Notes: a model not told the origin generated them from the letters alone. Counted from the first letter of the stretch, positions 15,477-24,741 are shown. The stretch: DNA of 64,000 nt from MGBC124762 sp048201935 (GCA_048201935.1 DBFBGR010000002.1:124001-188000); one strand, 5' to 3'. Numbers and translations: made by a program.

Positions 15477-15764
15477 TAAAAAATCCTCTGTCCGAATGAT
15501 CGGACAGAGGACGCATAAAAACGTGGTACCACCTCTGGTTTACCCCGCTCTCACGAGACAGGGCCTCGAGCCGTGCGTTTTCAGCAAAGACACGGCGGCG
15601 CGGTAACGGGCGCACCCGGACTCGTCCTACTGGCCACTGGGGCGTTCGGCGAGCGGCTCAGAGGGGTATTCCCCGGCCTCCGCTCTCCCCCTTTCACCAC
15701 GTCGGGGTCTCTCTTGGCAGCGGATGGACGACTACTCTTCCTCGTCACAGCCTTGACTTCATTA
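15477..15764 (-). promoter_or_regulatory. T-box leader (apparent Tyr specifier)
   Basis: On the minus strand the leader has the stem I start GAGGAAGAGTAGTCG (about 15740), a specifier-loop region reading GGGGAA-TAC-CCCTCTGAGC (about 15640-15660), the T-box core AGAGGTGGTACCACG (15536-15522), and a terminator hairpin with 11-base arms (15511-15501 and 15494-15484) followed by TTTTTT. AGAGG of the T-box can pair with CCTCT in the first terminator arm to form the antiterminator. TAC codes for tyrosine and the operon contains tyrS, so uncharged tRNA-Tyr is the expected signal. Confidence 0.9.
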
Positions 15765-15770
15765 CTGGGG

Positions 15771-15799
15771 ATTATAGTACAGCCCCATTTATTTGTCAA
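15771..15799 (-). promoter_or_regulatory. Perfect-consensus promoter of the T-box operon
   Basis: TTGACA (15799-15794), 17-base spacer, TATAAT (15776-15771) on the minus strand. The -35 overlaps the last codons of recN. Confidence 0.85.
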
Positions 15800-17489
15800 G
15801 CCTCATTTTCAGGGCCTGGGCGCTCTCCAGCAGCTCGCCCGCGCTAGTTAGAGCGGCGGGGGTGATCTGCTCGCCGCTGGTGAGCCGGGCCACCTCGGCC
15901 TTTCTCTGATCAAGGTCAAGGGCCGTCACGTCTGTAAAGGTCCTCCCCTTGCGCTCTCCCTTCTCCACGGAGAAGTGGTCGTCGGCCATGGCGGCCAACT
16001 GGGGCAGATGGGTGACGCATAGGACCTGCTTGCGCCGGGAGACCTGGGCCAGCTTTTGGGCCACCTTTTGGGCGGCGCGGCCGGAGACACCGGTGTCCAC
16101 CTCGTCAAAGATTAGGGTGGAAACGTCGTCATTTTCCGCCAAAACATTCTTTAATGCCAACATAATGCGGGCCAATTCGCCGCCGGAGGCGATCTTGTGG
16201 ATGGGCTTGAGGTCCTCGCCGGTGTTGGCGGACATGAGAAAGCACACCTCGTCCATGCCGGTGGCGTCCATGGCCAACTCCCCTGCCTTGGGGGCCATCT
16301 GGACCGAAAAACGGACCTTGGGCATGTCCAGCTCGGCCAGCTCGGTCTGGATGCGCGCCTCCAGCTTCCGGGCCTCGGCCTGGCGTTTGGTGGAAAGGGC
16401 TTTGCCTTTACACACCGCTTCCTCCAGGGCTTTGTCCAGCTTTTGCTGGAGCTTTTCCAACGCCTCGGCGGAGAACTGGATCTGGTCCAGCTCCGCGCGG
16501 CAGCGCTCCAGGTAGGCCAGCATCTCGGCGGTGGTGGAGCCGTATTTTTTGCCCAGGCGGTAGAGCTGCTCCAGCCGGGTCTCCACCAGGTCCAGCTCAC
16601 CGGGCTCCATATCCAAGCTGCCCTGCAGGTCCCGGACACGCTCGGCCAGGTCCTGAGCGGCGTAGCGGGCCTCGTCGGCGGCGGCGGCCAGGTCGGCAAA
16701 GTCCTGGCTGGCCCGCCCACCGGTATGGAGAGTGGAGGCCGCCCGCTCCAGCAGGTCGGCGGCTCCGGCGTTATCCTCGTCGCCGGAGAGGGCGGCGTGG
16801 GCCTGGGCGGCGGCGGACATGAGCTTCTCCGCGTTGCGCAGCAAGTCCCGGCGGCGGTCCAGCTCCTCCTGCTCGCCCTCCTTCAGCTCGGCCCCCTCTA
16901 ATTCGTCGATCTGAAACTGCAGCGAGTCCAGCCGCCGGGCCTTTTCCGACTCGTCCATTTCCAGGGAGGATATCTCCCGCTTCAAGGCCATGACGGCCTC
17001 GTAGGTGCGCTGAAAGTCCGCCAAGGGGCCCTCCACCAGGCTGCCGAAGCGGTCCAGATAGGAGAGGTGGCAGGCCGGGTCCAGTAGCTGCTGGCCGTCG
17101 TGCTGGCCGTGGATGTTGACCAACTGGTCGCCCAGGGCCTTGAGCTGGGCCACCGTCAGCATCTGGCCGTTGGCCCGGCAGAGGTTGCGCCCGTCGGCCT
17201 GGATCTCCCGGCGCAGCAAAAGCTCACCGTTTTCATCGGGGGCAACGCCGTTTTCCTGGAACCAATCCAGCTCTGGCAGGTCCCGGAACAGGGCCTCCAC
17301 GCAGGCGGACTTGGCCCCGGTGCGGATGAGGTCTCGGCTGGTGCGCTGGCCCAGGATGGCGCCGATGGCGTCCACCACGATGGACTTGCCCGCGCCGGTC
17401 TCGCCGGTGAGGACGTTGAAGCGAGGCCCCAGGGTCAGGTCTGAGGACTCGATGACCGCGATATTTTCGATGTGGAGCTGAGCCAACAT
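15789..17489 (-). CDS. recN: DNA repair protein RecN
   Basis: 566 residues, full length for this SMC-like ATPase that acts in double-strand-break repair. Walker A GETGAGKSIVVDAIGA at residues about 30-45, a long coiled coil (about 160-370), ABC signature KIASGGELARIMLALKN, and Walker B TLIFDEVDTGVSG. It is the last gene of the nusB-to-recN cluster, 16 bases after argR, as in many Firmicutes. AAAGGAGG precedes the ATG. Confidence 0.96.
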   Translation of the reverse strand: MLAQLHIENIAVIESSDLTLGPRFNVLTGETGAGKSIVVDAIGAILGQRTSRDLIRTGAKSACVEALFRDLPELDWFQENGVAPDENGELLLRREIQADGRNLCRANGQMLTVAQLKALGDQLVNIHGQHDGQQLLDPACHLSYLDRFGSLVEGPLADFQRTYEAVMALKREISSLEMDESEKARRLDSLQFQIDELEGAELKEGEQEELDRRRDLLRNAEKLMSAAAQAHAALSGDEDNAGAADLLERAASTLHTGGRASQDFADLAAAADEARYAAQDLAERVRDLQGSLDMEPGELDLVETRLEQLYRLGKKYGSTTAEMLAYLERCRAELDQIQFSAEALEKLQQKLDKALEEAVCKGKALSTKRQAEARKLEARIQTELAELDMPKVRFSVQMAPKAGELAMDATGMDEVCFLMSANTGEDLKPIHKIASGGELARIMLALKNVLAENDDVSTLIFDEVDTGVSGRAAQKVAQKLAQVSRRKQVLCVTHLPQLAAMADDHFSVEKGERKGRTFTDVTALDLDQRKAEVARLTSGEQITPAALTSAGELLESAQALKMRLDK

Positions 17490-17505
17490 GGTCCTCAGCC
17501 TCCTT

Positions 17506-17958
17506 TCACGAGAGCATTTCGCCGATGGTGGCGCAGAAATCCTGGGCGCTTTGGTTGGTGCGCAGGATGAGCAGCACCGTGTCGTCCCCGGCCAAAGAGC
17601 CCACCAGGTCGGGGATCTCCATGCCGTCCAGGGCCGCGCCGGCGGCGGAGCCCAGGCCGGGCATGGTCTTGACCACCACCAGGTTTTGGGCCTGCTCGTA
17701 GCTGACCACGCCCTCGCGGAAGATGGTCTTGAGCCGCCCGGTGACGTTGGTGTGGTCCTTTTTGCCCGACAAGGCGTAGCGGTAGCTCCCCTTCCCCGTC
17801 AGCTCCTTGACCAGATGTAGCTCCTTGATGTCCCGGGAAATGGTGGCCTGGGTGGCCTCGATGCCCCGGCAGCGAAGCTGCTCCAAAAGCTGCTCCTGGG
17901 TCTCCACAGGCGTGGAGGCGATGATGGATAAGATCTCCCCTTGGCGTCTGGCTTTCAT
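17506..17958 (-). CDS. argR: Arginine repressor ArgR
   Basis: 150 residues. N-terminal winged helix (residues 1-70) with TQATISRDIKELHLVK; C-terminal hexamerisation and arginine-binding domain ending in IPDLVGSLAGDDTVLLILR, which has the GDDT aspartates that bind L-arginine. It controls arginine synthesis and breakdown genes elsewhere. It stands between nadK and recN, a common Firmicutes order. Confidence 0.96.
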   Translation of the reverse strand: MKARRQGEILSIIASTPVETQEQLLEQLRCRGIEATQATISRDIKELHLVKELTGKGSYRYALSGKKDHTNVTGRLKTIFREGVVSYEQAQNLVVVKTMPGLGSAAGAALDGMEIPDLVGSLAGDDTVLLILRTNQSAQDFCATIGEMLS

Positions 17959-17962
17959 GGCC

Positions 17963-18829
17963 TTACCCCTTTCCCAGCTTTTGGTTCAAGATCTCGTAAA
18001 AGCTCCGGCCCGTCAGCTTTACAAGCCGGGTCTGGCGCTGAGAGCGGGTGATCTCCACCCGGTCGCCATGCTGGAGCTTAAAGGCCCGGCCGCCGTCCAC
18101 GGAGAGATAGGCGGTCTTGCGCCGGTCAAAGCCCATGCGCACGCTGACCAGCCGCCGTGCGTCCAGCACGAAGGCCTTGGCCTGGAAGGCGTGGGCACAG
18201 ATGGGAGTTACCACGATGCTCTGGGCGGTGGGCTCCACGATGGGGCCGCCGGCGGACATGGAGTAGGCGGTGGAGCCCGTGGGCGTGCTGATGATAACGC
18301 CGTCTCCAGCGAACTGGGAGATCAGGACCTTGTCGCCGTAGACGGCCAGGTCCACCACCCGGGCCACCGCGCCTTTGGTGAGCACTGCGTCGTTGAGGGC
18401 GGCGTCCCGGAAGACGCTCTTGCCGCCGCGCAGGACCCGAACGTCCAGCATCATGCGGCTCTCCACGGAGTATTCCCCGGCGGGGAGCTTGGCAAGCTGG
18501 GCGAGCTCCGAATGCTCCAGCTCGGCCATAAAGCCCACGCTGCCCATGTTGACCCCCAGGATGGGGACCTTGTACGCCTCGGCGTCCTTAGCGGCGTGGA
18601 GGATGGTGCCGTCGCCGCCAAAGCAAACAAGCGCGTCGGCCTGGGCAAGACCCACCTTCAGCTCAGTGAAGGTCATGTCCTGGGGCAGCTCTACCCGGCT
18701 GCCCTCTTCTAAGGCGAAGGGCAGACACATCAGCACCCGGACCCCCGCCTGCTCCAAAATGCCCTTGGCGGTCTGGGCGGCCTTAAGGCCCCGGTCACGA
18801 TAGGGATTGGGACTGAGGACCACCGTCAT
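17963..18829 (-). CDS. nadK: NAD kinase
   Basis: 288 residues. The GGDGT motif (VCFGGDGTILHAAKDAE) and LNDAVLTKG and STPTGSTAYSMSAGGP motifs identify the NAD kinase fold; it makes NADP from NAD and ATP or polyphosphate. The ATG at 18829 is placed 7 bases after GGAGGAGG, so the upstream GTG (18835) is unlikely. The start overlaps the end of the tlyA gene by four bases. Middle gene of the isoprenoid-repair cluster. Confidence 0.95.
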   Translation of the reverse strand: MTVVLSPNPYRDRGLKAAQTAKGILEQAGVRVLMCLPFALEEGSRVELPQDMTFTELKVGLAQADALVCFGGDGTILHAAKDAEAYKVPILGVNMGSVGFMAELEHSELAQLAKLPAGEYSVESRMMLDVRVLRGGKSVFRDAALNDAVLTKGAVARVVDLAVYGDKVLISQFAGDGVIISTPTGSTAYSMSAGGPIVEPTAQSIVVTPICAHAFQAKAFVLDARRLVSVRMGFDRRKTAYLSVDGGRAFKLQHGDRVEITRSQRQTRLVKLTGRSFYEILNQKLGKG

Positions 18830-19635
18830 ACGCACACCTCCTCCAAGACCCGGTGGGACTCCTCCACCAATGCCTTCAGGTCAAATTCCCCCTCGGGATC
18901 GTCTGCTGGGCCCAGAAGGCCCAGGTATTCGATGTTGCCCTCAGGGCCCTTGATGGGTGAAAAGGTCATGGCCTTTACAGCGAAACCGTTGTCATGGGCG
19001 TGGTCAAAAAAGCGCTCCAGGACCTCCAGATGGGTGGCCTTGTCCCGGACCACGCCCTTTTTGCCCACCTTTTCCCGGCCCGCTTCAAACTGGGGCTTCA
19101 CCAGGCACACCACCTGGCCGTCCGCCTTCAAGACCCCGCGCAGGGCGGGCAAAATGAGCCGCAGGGAGATGAAGGACACGTCCACGCTGGCGAAATCCAG
19201 GGCTTCCGGGATCTGTTCCTGGGTGAGATAGCGGGCGTTGGTCCGCTCTAGGGCTACCACACGGGGATCGGTGCGGATCTTCCAGTCCAGCTTGCCGTAG
19301 CCGGTATCCACCGCGTAGACCTTGGCGGCGCCGGTTTGGAGCATACAGTCAGAAAAGCCGCCAGTGGAGGCGCCGATGTCGGCGCAGAGCTTGCCGGAAA
19401 GATCAATATTCCAAAGCTCCATGGCCTTTTCCAGCTTGAGCCCGCCCCGGCTCACATAGGGAATGGCGGGGCCCTTCACCTCAATGACGGCAGAATCGTC
19501 CACATTTGTGCCCGATTTGGTCACCTTTTGGCCGTTGACCAGCACCAGTCCCGCCATGATGGCGGCCTGGGCCTTCTGGCGGCTTTCGCACAGGCCCCGC
19601 TGGACCAGGGCCACGTCCAGGCGCGTTTTCATCAT
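18826..19635 (-). CDS. tlyA: TlyA-family rRNA 2'-O-methyltransferase / hemolysin-like protein
   Basis: 269 residues. N-terminal S4 RNA-binding domain (residues 5-65; TRLDVALVQRGLCESRQKAQ) joined to an FtsJ-like Rossmann methyltransferase domain (SAM motif ADIGASTGGFSDCMLQ). TlyA enzymes 2'-O-methylate ribosomal RNA; the old hemolysin name is not supported by the fold. ATGA overlap with dxs indicates translational coupling. In Clostridia the gene is regularly beside dxs and nadK. Confidence 0.93.
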   Translation of the reverse strand: MMKTRLDVALVQRGLCESRQKAQAAIMAGLVLVNGQKVTKSGTNVDDSAVIEVKGPAIPYVSRGGLKLEKAMELWNIDLSGKLCADIGASTGGFSDCMLQTGAAKVYAVDTGYGKLDWKIRTDPRVVALERTNARYLTQEQIPEALDFASVDVSFISLRLILPALRGVLKADGQVVCLVKPQFEAGREKVGKKGVVRDKATHLEVLERFFDHAHDNGFAVKAMTFSPIKGPEGNIEYLGLLGPADDPEGEFDLKALVEESHRVLEEVCV

Positions 19636-21461
19636 GCCTTCAGCGCCTCCTTTGCCCGTTTGGCGATGGTTTCAGCGTCCAGGCCGCAAAGCTTACGCAG
19701 ATCGTCCATGCTGCCGTGGGTCACGAAGCCCGAGCCTGTATTGCAGAGGGTCAAGCTATCTACCTTTACACCATGCAACGCCAGTTGGGCGGCCAGCTGC
19801 TGACCGATGGAGCCCTGAGCGTTGCACTCCTCGGCCACCAGGACCCGGCCCGTGGCGCGGGCGCTGTCCAGGATGGGCTCCCAGTCCACCGGGGCCAGGG
19901 TCTGGAGCTTGAAAACGTCCGCATCCAGGTCCTCCGCGGCGGTCAGAACGGCGTTGGTAGTGGGGCCATAGGTAACAAGGGTAATGCCTTTACCCTCTTT
20001 GAGCCGCAAGGTCTTTTGGCCGTCAAAGGAACCTTGGTAATCCCCTTCCCCACCCCGGGGATAGCGAAGGGCCACCGGCCCGGAACACTCCTCCAGCGCC
20101 CAGGCCAGCATCTCCCGAAGTTCTTGGAAGCAGCCCGGCGCCAGCACGGTCATGCCGGGGATGGAGGTGAGGTAGGCTACGTCGAACAGGCCGTGGTGGG
20201 TCTCTCCGTCCTCGCCCACCAGGCCCGAGCGGTCCACGGCAAGGACCACGTGGAGACCGCTGATGGCAACGTCGTGGAGGAGCATATCGTAGCCCCGCTG
20301 AAGGAAGCTGGAGTAGACGGCGAAGACAGGGACAGCCCCTTCCTTGGCCATGCCCGCGGCCATAGAGACCCCGTGGCCCTCGGCGATGCCCACGTCAAAG
20401 AACCGCTCGGGGAATTCGGCGGCAAAGCCGTCCAGCCCTGTGCCCGACTGCATGGCGGCGGTGATGGCACAGACCCGGCTGTCTCCCCGGGCCAGGGCGC
20501 AAAGGCTCTGGCCAAAGACGGCGGAATAGTTGGGCTTAGGGGGATTTTTAGGCTCGCCGGTGGCCAGATCAAAGGGACCAACGCCGTGGAATTTGTCCGG
20601 GGCGTCCTCAGCAGGAGTAAAGCCTTTTCCCTTTACAGTCTTGACGTGGAGCAGGACCGGGCCCTCTACCCCTTCCTTGGCGTAGCGTAGCAGCCGGGTC
20701 AGCAGCTTGACGTTGTGGCCGTCCACCGGGCCCAGATAGGTGAAGCCCATGTTCTCAAACATACTGCACGGCAGCAGCGCGTCCTTGACGGCGGTCTTGA
20801 CCCGGTGGTTGAATTTGTAGAGCTTTCGGCCCAAACGGTTAGATTTTAGGACCCTTTGGTAGCCCTTTTTGAAGTTTAAGTACTGGGGTTTCAATCTTTG
20901 GCGGGCCAGATACCGGGACATCCCGCCTACGTTTTGAGTGATGGACATGCCGTTGTCGTTCAAGATCACGATCATTCTCTCGCCGCTTTGCCCGGCGTTA
21001 GAGAGCCCCTCATAGGCCAGACCGCCGGTGAGAGCGCCGTCTCCGATCAGGGCCAAAACGCTGTAGTCACAGCCATGTAAAGTTCTAGCCCTTGCCATGC
21101 CTAAAGCCACGGAGACGGAGTTGGAGGCGTGGCCGGCAATGAAAGCGTCGGCGGCGCTCTCGATGGGCTTGGGGAAGCCCGCCACGCCGCCCAACTGCCG
21201 CAGGGTGTCAAAGGCGTGATCGCGGCCAGTGAGGAGCTTGTGGCTATAGCACTGGTGGCCCACGTCGAAGACCAGGCGGTCCCGCTCCAGGTCAAAGACC
21301 CGGTGGATGGCCACGGTGAGCTCCACCGTGCCCAGGCTGGAGGCCAGGTGTCCGCCGGTCTGGGAGACGGTGCGAAGGATCGCGCCGCGAAGGGAGGCGC
21401 ACAGGTCCTGGGCCTGGTCGTCATTGATGGTTTTCATATCCACGCTGTCAAAGGGCTCCAC
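19632..21461 (-). CDS. dxs: 1-deoxy-D-xylulose-5-phosphate synthase
   Basis: About 609 residues. Thiamine-diphosphate site GDGALTGGLAYEGLSNAG followed by NDNGMSI; transketolase pyrimidine-binding domain around FFDVGIAEGHGVSMAAGMA; C-terminal transketolase domain. It condenses pyruvate and glyceraldehyde-3-phosphate, the first step of the MEP isoprenoid pathway, and lies next to ispA, which works downstream in the same route. The GTG at 21461 follows AGGTGA at ideal spacing; a GTG at 21470 is the alternative. Confidence 0.95.
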   Translation of the reverse strand: MEPFDSVDMKTINDDQAQDLCASLRGAILRTVSQTGGHLASSLGTVELTVAIHRVFDLERDRLVFDVGHQCYSHKLLTGRDHAFDTLRQLGGVAGFPKPIESAADAFIAGHASNSVSVALGMARARTLHGCDYSVLALIGDGALTGGLAYEGLSNAGQSGERMIVILNDNGMSITQNVGGMSRYLARQRLKPQYLNFKKGYQRVLKSNRLGRKLYKFNHRVKTAVKDALLPCSMFENMGFTYLGPVDGHNVKLLTRLLRYAKEGVEGPVLLHVKTVKGKGFTPAEDAPDKFHGVGPFDLATGEPKNPPKPNYSAVFGQSLCALARGDSRVCAITAAMQSGTGLDGFAAEFPERFFDVGIAEGHGVSMAAGMAKEGAVPVFAVYSSFLQRGYDMLLHDVAISGLHVVLAVDRSGLVGEDGETHHGLFDVAYLTSIPGMTVLAPGCFQELREMLAWALEECSGPVALRYPRGGEGDYQGSFDGQKTLRLKEGKGITLVTYGPTTNAVLTAAEDLDADVFKLQTLAPVDWEPILDSARATGRVLVAEECNAQGSIGQQLAAQLALHGVKVDSLTLCNTGSGFVTHGSMDDLRKLCGLDAETIAKRAKEALKA

Positions 21462-21494
21462 GGCGTTCACCTGCCTTTCGTTATCAAAGTCAGT

Positions 21495-22370
21495 TTAGCT
21501 GTTTCTCTGGGCCAGCTCCTGGGCCAGATGTTGGAGAAAGTCCGCATCGGAGAAGCCGTCCAGAGCCTGGGCCGCCTGACGGCTCAGCTCTATCACCCAG
21601 CGCTGGCACTCCTCAAGGCCCAAAAGGGTCACGAAAGTGGTCTTGTGGCTGGCCTGGTCGGAGCCAATGGGCTTGCCCAGGGCTTGCTGGGTAGCAGTAA
21701 CATCCAAAATGTCGTCTCGGACCTGGAAGGCCAGGCCCAAAGCGTCGGCATAGCGGTCCACCGCCTGGACGGCGGCGGGGTCGGCATTGGCGGCAATACA
21801 ACCCATATGGGCCGCGCAACGGATCAGTGCGCCCGTCTTGAGCCGCTGGAGCCGCTCCACCGTGGGCCGGTCCAACGCCCTGCTCTCCCCTACCATATCC
21901 AACACCTGTCCGCCGATCATTCCCGCGGGTCCGGCGGCCCGGGACAGGGCGGAGACCGCCTGGAGCCGCTGATGCTCAGATAGCTCCGCCGCTCCGGAAA
22001 TGACCGCAAAGGCGGCGGTCAAAAGGCCGTCTCCAGCCAAAATGGCGGTGGCCTCGCCGTAGACCTTGTGGCTGGTGGGCTTGCCCCGGCGCAGGTCGTC
22101 GTTGTCCATGGCGGGCAGGTCGTCATGGATGAGGGAATAGGTGTGGACCATCTCCACCGCGCAGGCCAAGGGCAAAACGGCCTCTGTTTCCCCGCCACAA
22201 AGACGGCAGACTTCGATGGCCAGCACCGGACGCAGACGCTTGCCACCGCCCAAAAGGCTGTATTCCATAGCCTCGACGATGTTTTCGATGGCCGGGATGC
22301 CGGCAAAGACACGGCCCAGGGCCGCCTCTACCAGGGCTGCGTCGGCCTTCATACGCGCTTGCCGATCCAC
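21495..22370 (-). CDS. ispA: Polyprenyl synthetase (farnesyl/geranylgeranyl diphosphate synthase)
   Basis: 291 residues. First aspartate-rich motif SLIHDDLPAMDNDDLRRG and second motif QVRDDILDV, with LGGGKRLRPVL near the start, define the short-chain trans-prenyltransferase family. It elongates dimethylallyl diphosphate with isopentenyl diphosphate. The start is taken as GTG 22370, with GGGGAGG nine bases upstream; ATG 22352 is possible. It begins just after the xseB stop and leads into dxs. Confidence 0.94.
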   Translation of the reverse strand: MDRQARMKADAALVEAALGRVFAGIPAIENIVEAMEYSLLGGGKRLRPVLAIEVCRLCGGETEAVLPLACAVEMVHTYSLIHDDLPAMDNDDLRRGKPTSHKVYGEATAILAGDGLLTAAFAVISGAAELSEHQRLQAVSALSRAAGPAGMIGGQVLDMVGESRALDRPTVERLQRLKTGALIRCAAHMGCIAANADPAAVQAVDRYADALGLAFQVRDDILDVTATQQALGKPIGSDQASHKTTFVTLLGLEECQRWVIELSRQAAQALDGFSDADFLQHLAQELAQRNS

Positions 22371-22374
22371 AGCG

Positions 22375-22608
22375 TCAGTCCTCCCCTTCAAAGGGCACCT
22401 CCTGGAGCTGGCCGTCGGCGGCTTTGGCGATCTTGGTCACCTGCTGCTCGGCCTTGTCCAGCAAGAGGGCGCACTGCTTGAGCAGCTCCGTGCCCTCGGA
22501 AAAGAGGGCCAGGGACTGCTCCAGCGGCGCTTCGCCACGCTCCATGGCGGTGACGATCTGCTCCAAACGGGCCATAGCCTCTTCAAAGGTGGGTTTTTTG
22601 GTTGCCAT
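22375..22608 (-). CDS. xseB: Exodeoxyribonuclease VII small subunit
   Basis: 77 residues, the usual size. FEEAMARLEQIVTAMERGE and LEQSLALFSEGTELLKQC are the two-helix hallmark of XseB, which packs along the coiled coil of XseA to form the single-strand DNA nuclease. The ATG at 22608 follows AAAGGGTG; the gene lies 5 bases after xseA. Confidence 0.95.
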   Translation of the reverse strand: MATKKPTFEEAMARLEQIVTAMERGEAPLEQSLALFSEGTELLKQCALLLDKAEQQVTKIAKAADGQLQEVPFEGED

Positions 22609-22613
22609 ATGCT

Positions 22614-23810
22614 TCACCCTTTCTCCACCCGGCATGGGACGCTGCCGTCTCGCAGCCGGAGGGTAAATGTCTCTTGTTTTTTCAGGGCCTTGGCGGTGGG
22701 GATGACCTGGCCGTCCTCAGTTTGAGGAATGGCGTAGCCCCGGCCCAGGACCTTCAGCGGGCTCAGCGCGTCCAGTTTGCCGCCAATGGCAGCAAAGCGG
22801 GCACGTTCCTCTGCCAAACGCTCCTTCAGCGCCGAGACCAGCCTCTCGCTTTGGCGGTCCAGGGCCTGGCGGCGGTCGGTCACCAGGTTCATAGGGTCGC
22901 TGAGACAACGGCTCTGGGCGTAGTGGCGCAGCCGCTCCCGGCCCAGGGAAAGCTCCCGCTGGGCCCGCTGGGCCAGCCGAGCCTGGGTCTGGGACAACCA
23001 AGCATAGACCTCATTTTGGTCTGGAACGGCCAGCTCCGCGGCGTTGGAGGGCGTGGCGGCCCGGAGGTCGGCCACATAGTCGGCGATGGTCACGTCGGGC
23101 TCGTGGCCCACGGCGGAGATAACGGGAATGCTTGACGCATAGATGGTCCGGGCCAGGTTTTCGTCGTTGAAGCACCACAGGTCCTCCATGGACCCGCCGC
23201 CCCGGCCGGTGATGATGAGGTCGGCAAGGTTCACGGCGTTGGCGTATTCGATGGCACGGCTGAGCTCCCCGGCGGCCTCCACGCCCTGGACCCGGACGGG
23301 TAGGACGCAGACCTGGGCCATAGGCCAGCGGGCCTCCAGGATGCGCAGCATATCCCGCACGGCGGCCCCCTTCGACGATGTGATCAGGGCGATCTTTCTG
23401 GGATAGGCCGGGATGGGCTTTTTACGCGCGGGGTCGAAGAGGCCCTCCGCTTCCAGCTTGGCCTTGAGCTGCTCAAAGGCGGCGTGGAGGTCGCCCACGC
23501 CGTCGGGCATCATGGCGGAGACGTAGAGCTGGTAAATTCCTCGTTCGGGATAGCAACTGACCCGACCTAAAGCCACTATTGTCATGCCGACCTGAGGGCG
23601 AAAGCGCAACTGACTTGCGTGGCTTCTGAACATCACACAGGGCAAAACAGCGGACTTATCCTTCAAAGTAAAAAAGTGATGGCCGGTATTGTGCATTGTA
23701 TAGTTTGATATTTCGCCCCGAACGGTAACGGCGGCCAGACCCGGGTCGGCGTCCACCAGGTCCTTGATGTACTCGTTGAGGGCGGTGACAGTGTAGATGT
23801 AGTTATCCAT
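22614..23810 (-). CDS. xseA: Exodeoxyribonuclease VII large subunit
   Basis: 398 residues. N-terminal OB-fold (residues 1-100: VTVRGEISNYTMHNTGHHFFTLKDK) and catalytic domain with ALITSSKGAAVRDML, ITGRGGGSMEDLWCFND, and ISAVGHEPDVTIADYVADLRAATPSNAAE, then a coiled coil. It degrades single-stranded DNA together with XseB. The start overlaps the end of the TsaD-like gene by eight bases. Confidence 0.96.
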   Translation of the reverse strand: MDNYIYTVTALNEYIKDLVDADPGLAAVTVRGEISNYTMHNTGHHFFTLKDKSAVLPCVMFRSHASQLRFRPQVGMTIVALGRVSCYPERGIYQLYVSAMMPDGVGDLHAAFEQLKAKLEAEGLFDPARKKPIPAYPRKIALITSSKGAAVRDMLRILEARWPMAQVCVLPVRVQGVEAAGELSRAIEYANAVNLADLIITGRGGGSMEDLWCFNDENLARTIYASSIPVISAVGHEPDVTIADYVADLRAATPSNAAELAVPDQNEVYAWLSQTQARLAQRAQRELSLGRERLRHYAQSRCLSDPMNLVTDRRQALDRQSERLVSALKERLAEERARFAAIGGKLDALSPLKVLGRGYAIPQTEDGQVIPTAKALKKQETFTLRLRDGSVPCRVEKG

Positions 23811-24741
23811 GGAGAGCCTCCAAAGCCCGATATGTCAGGATGGCTACGCCCATGGCATTGTCCGAGGCGTATTCCGGCGCGGAAAAGACCGCCTGACAGA
23901 GCTCGGTGAGCTGATGGCGCAGTCTTGTGTTGGAGGCTACGCCCCCCGAACACAGTACCGGGCAGCCGGGGTAGGCGTTCTGCGCCGCGGCGGTGACCCG
24001 GACCAGCACATGGCAAAGGGTGTCCAGCACGAAGCGGGCGATCTCCGCCCTCTCCTCTCCCCTCTCGACCAGGGCCTTGACCTGGTTTTCCATGCCCGAT
24101 AGGGAGAAGGAAAGGCTGTTTGTTTTCACGGTAAAGGGCTTCAACGTACCGCCGGACTCCTGGGCCAGAGCGTCCAGCGCCTTGCCCGCGGGGAAGTCCA
24201 GACCCAGCAGGGCCCCGGTCCGGTCGATGAGCTGGCCGGCGGAGATGTCGCAGGTGCCGCCGATGGTCTCGGCGGTGATGGCAACGCCTTGGGGCTTGAC
24301 GTATAAGAGCTCGGTGGTGCCGCCGGAGAGGTGCCAGGCCAGGAAGGGACGCTCCAGCAGCTCCATATGCCCCGCGCTCCAGGCCGCGGCGGCCAGGTGG
24401 CCCTGCTGGTGGCTCCAGGAGAAGCAGGGCACGCCCAGGGCCTGGGCGGTCACTTGGGCTTGGGACGACCCTGCCAGAAAACAGGGCATATAGGACCCCT
24501 CCGCCTCCCGGGGCGCGACGCTGGCGCCTACGGCGGCGGTCTGACCGGGGCCTTGGTCGAAGAGGGCCTGGGTCAGCTCGGGCAGACGCTTGACGTGCTG
24601 GAAAAGGGCCTCCTGCTGGCGAAGGCCCAGAACCCCCTGGGGCACGTCCAGCAGTCTGCGGCTGTGGAACTGCTTTTCCGGGGAAAACCAGGCCACGGAG
24701 GTGGTGTAATTGCTGGTGTCAAAGGCCAGAGCGCCTGTCAT
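23803..24741 (-). CDS. TsaD/Kae1-like ASKHA protein (paralogue)
   Basis: 312 residues with the actin-like fold of the TsaD/Kae1 family. The metal-binding histidines (SHQQGHLAAAA, H-x3-H) and the late aspartate (ASDNAMGVAI) are kept, as are nucleotide-binding stretches HLSGGTTELLYV and CSGGVASNTRLR. The N-terminal motif DTSNYTTSVA differs from the ETSCDET form of true TsaD, and the protein is about 25 residues shorter. I take it as the clostridial paralogue found between nusB and xseA, not the t6A enzyme; whether it modifies tRNA is unknown. ATGA overlap with nusB. Confidence 0.82.
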   Translation of the reverse strand: MTGALAFDTSNYTTSVAWFSPEKQFHSRRLLDVPQGVLGLRQQEALFQHVKRLPELTQALFDQGPGQTAAVGASVAPREAEGSYMPCFLAGSSQAQVTAQALGVPCFSWSHQQGHLAAAAWSAGHMELLERPFLAWHLSGGTTELLYVKPQGVAITAETIGGTCDISAGQLIDRTGALLGLDFPAGKALDALAQESGGTLKPFTVKTNSLSFSLSGMENQVKALVERGEERAEIARFVLDTLCHVLVRVTAAAQNAYPGCPVLCSGGVASNTRLRHQLTELCQAVFSAPEYASDNAMGVAILTYRALEALHG

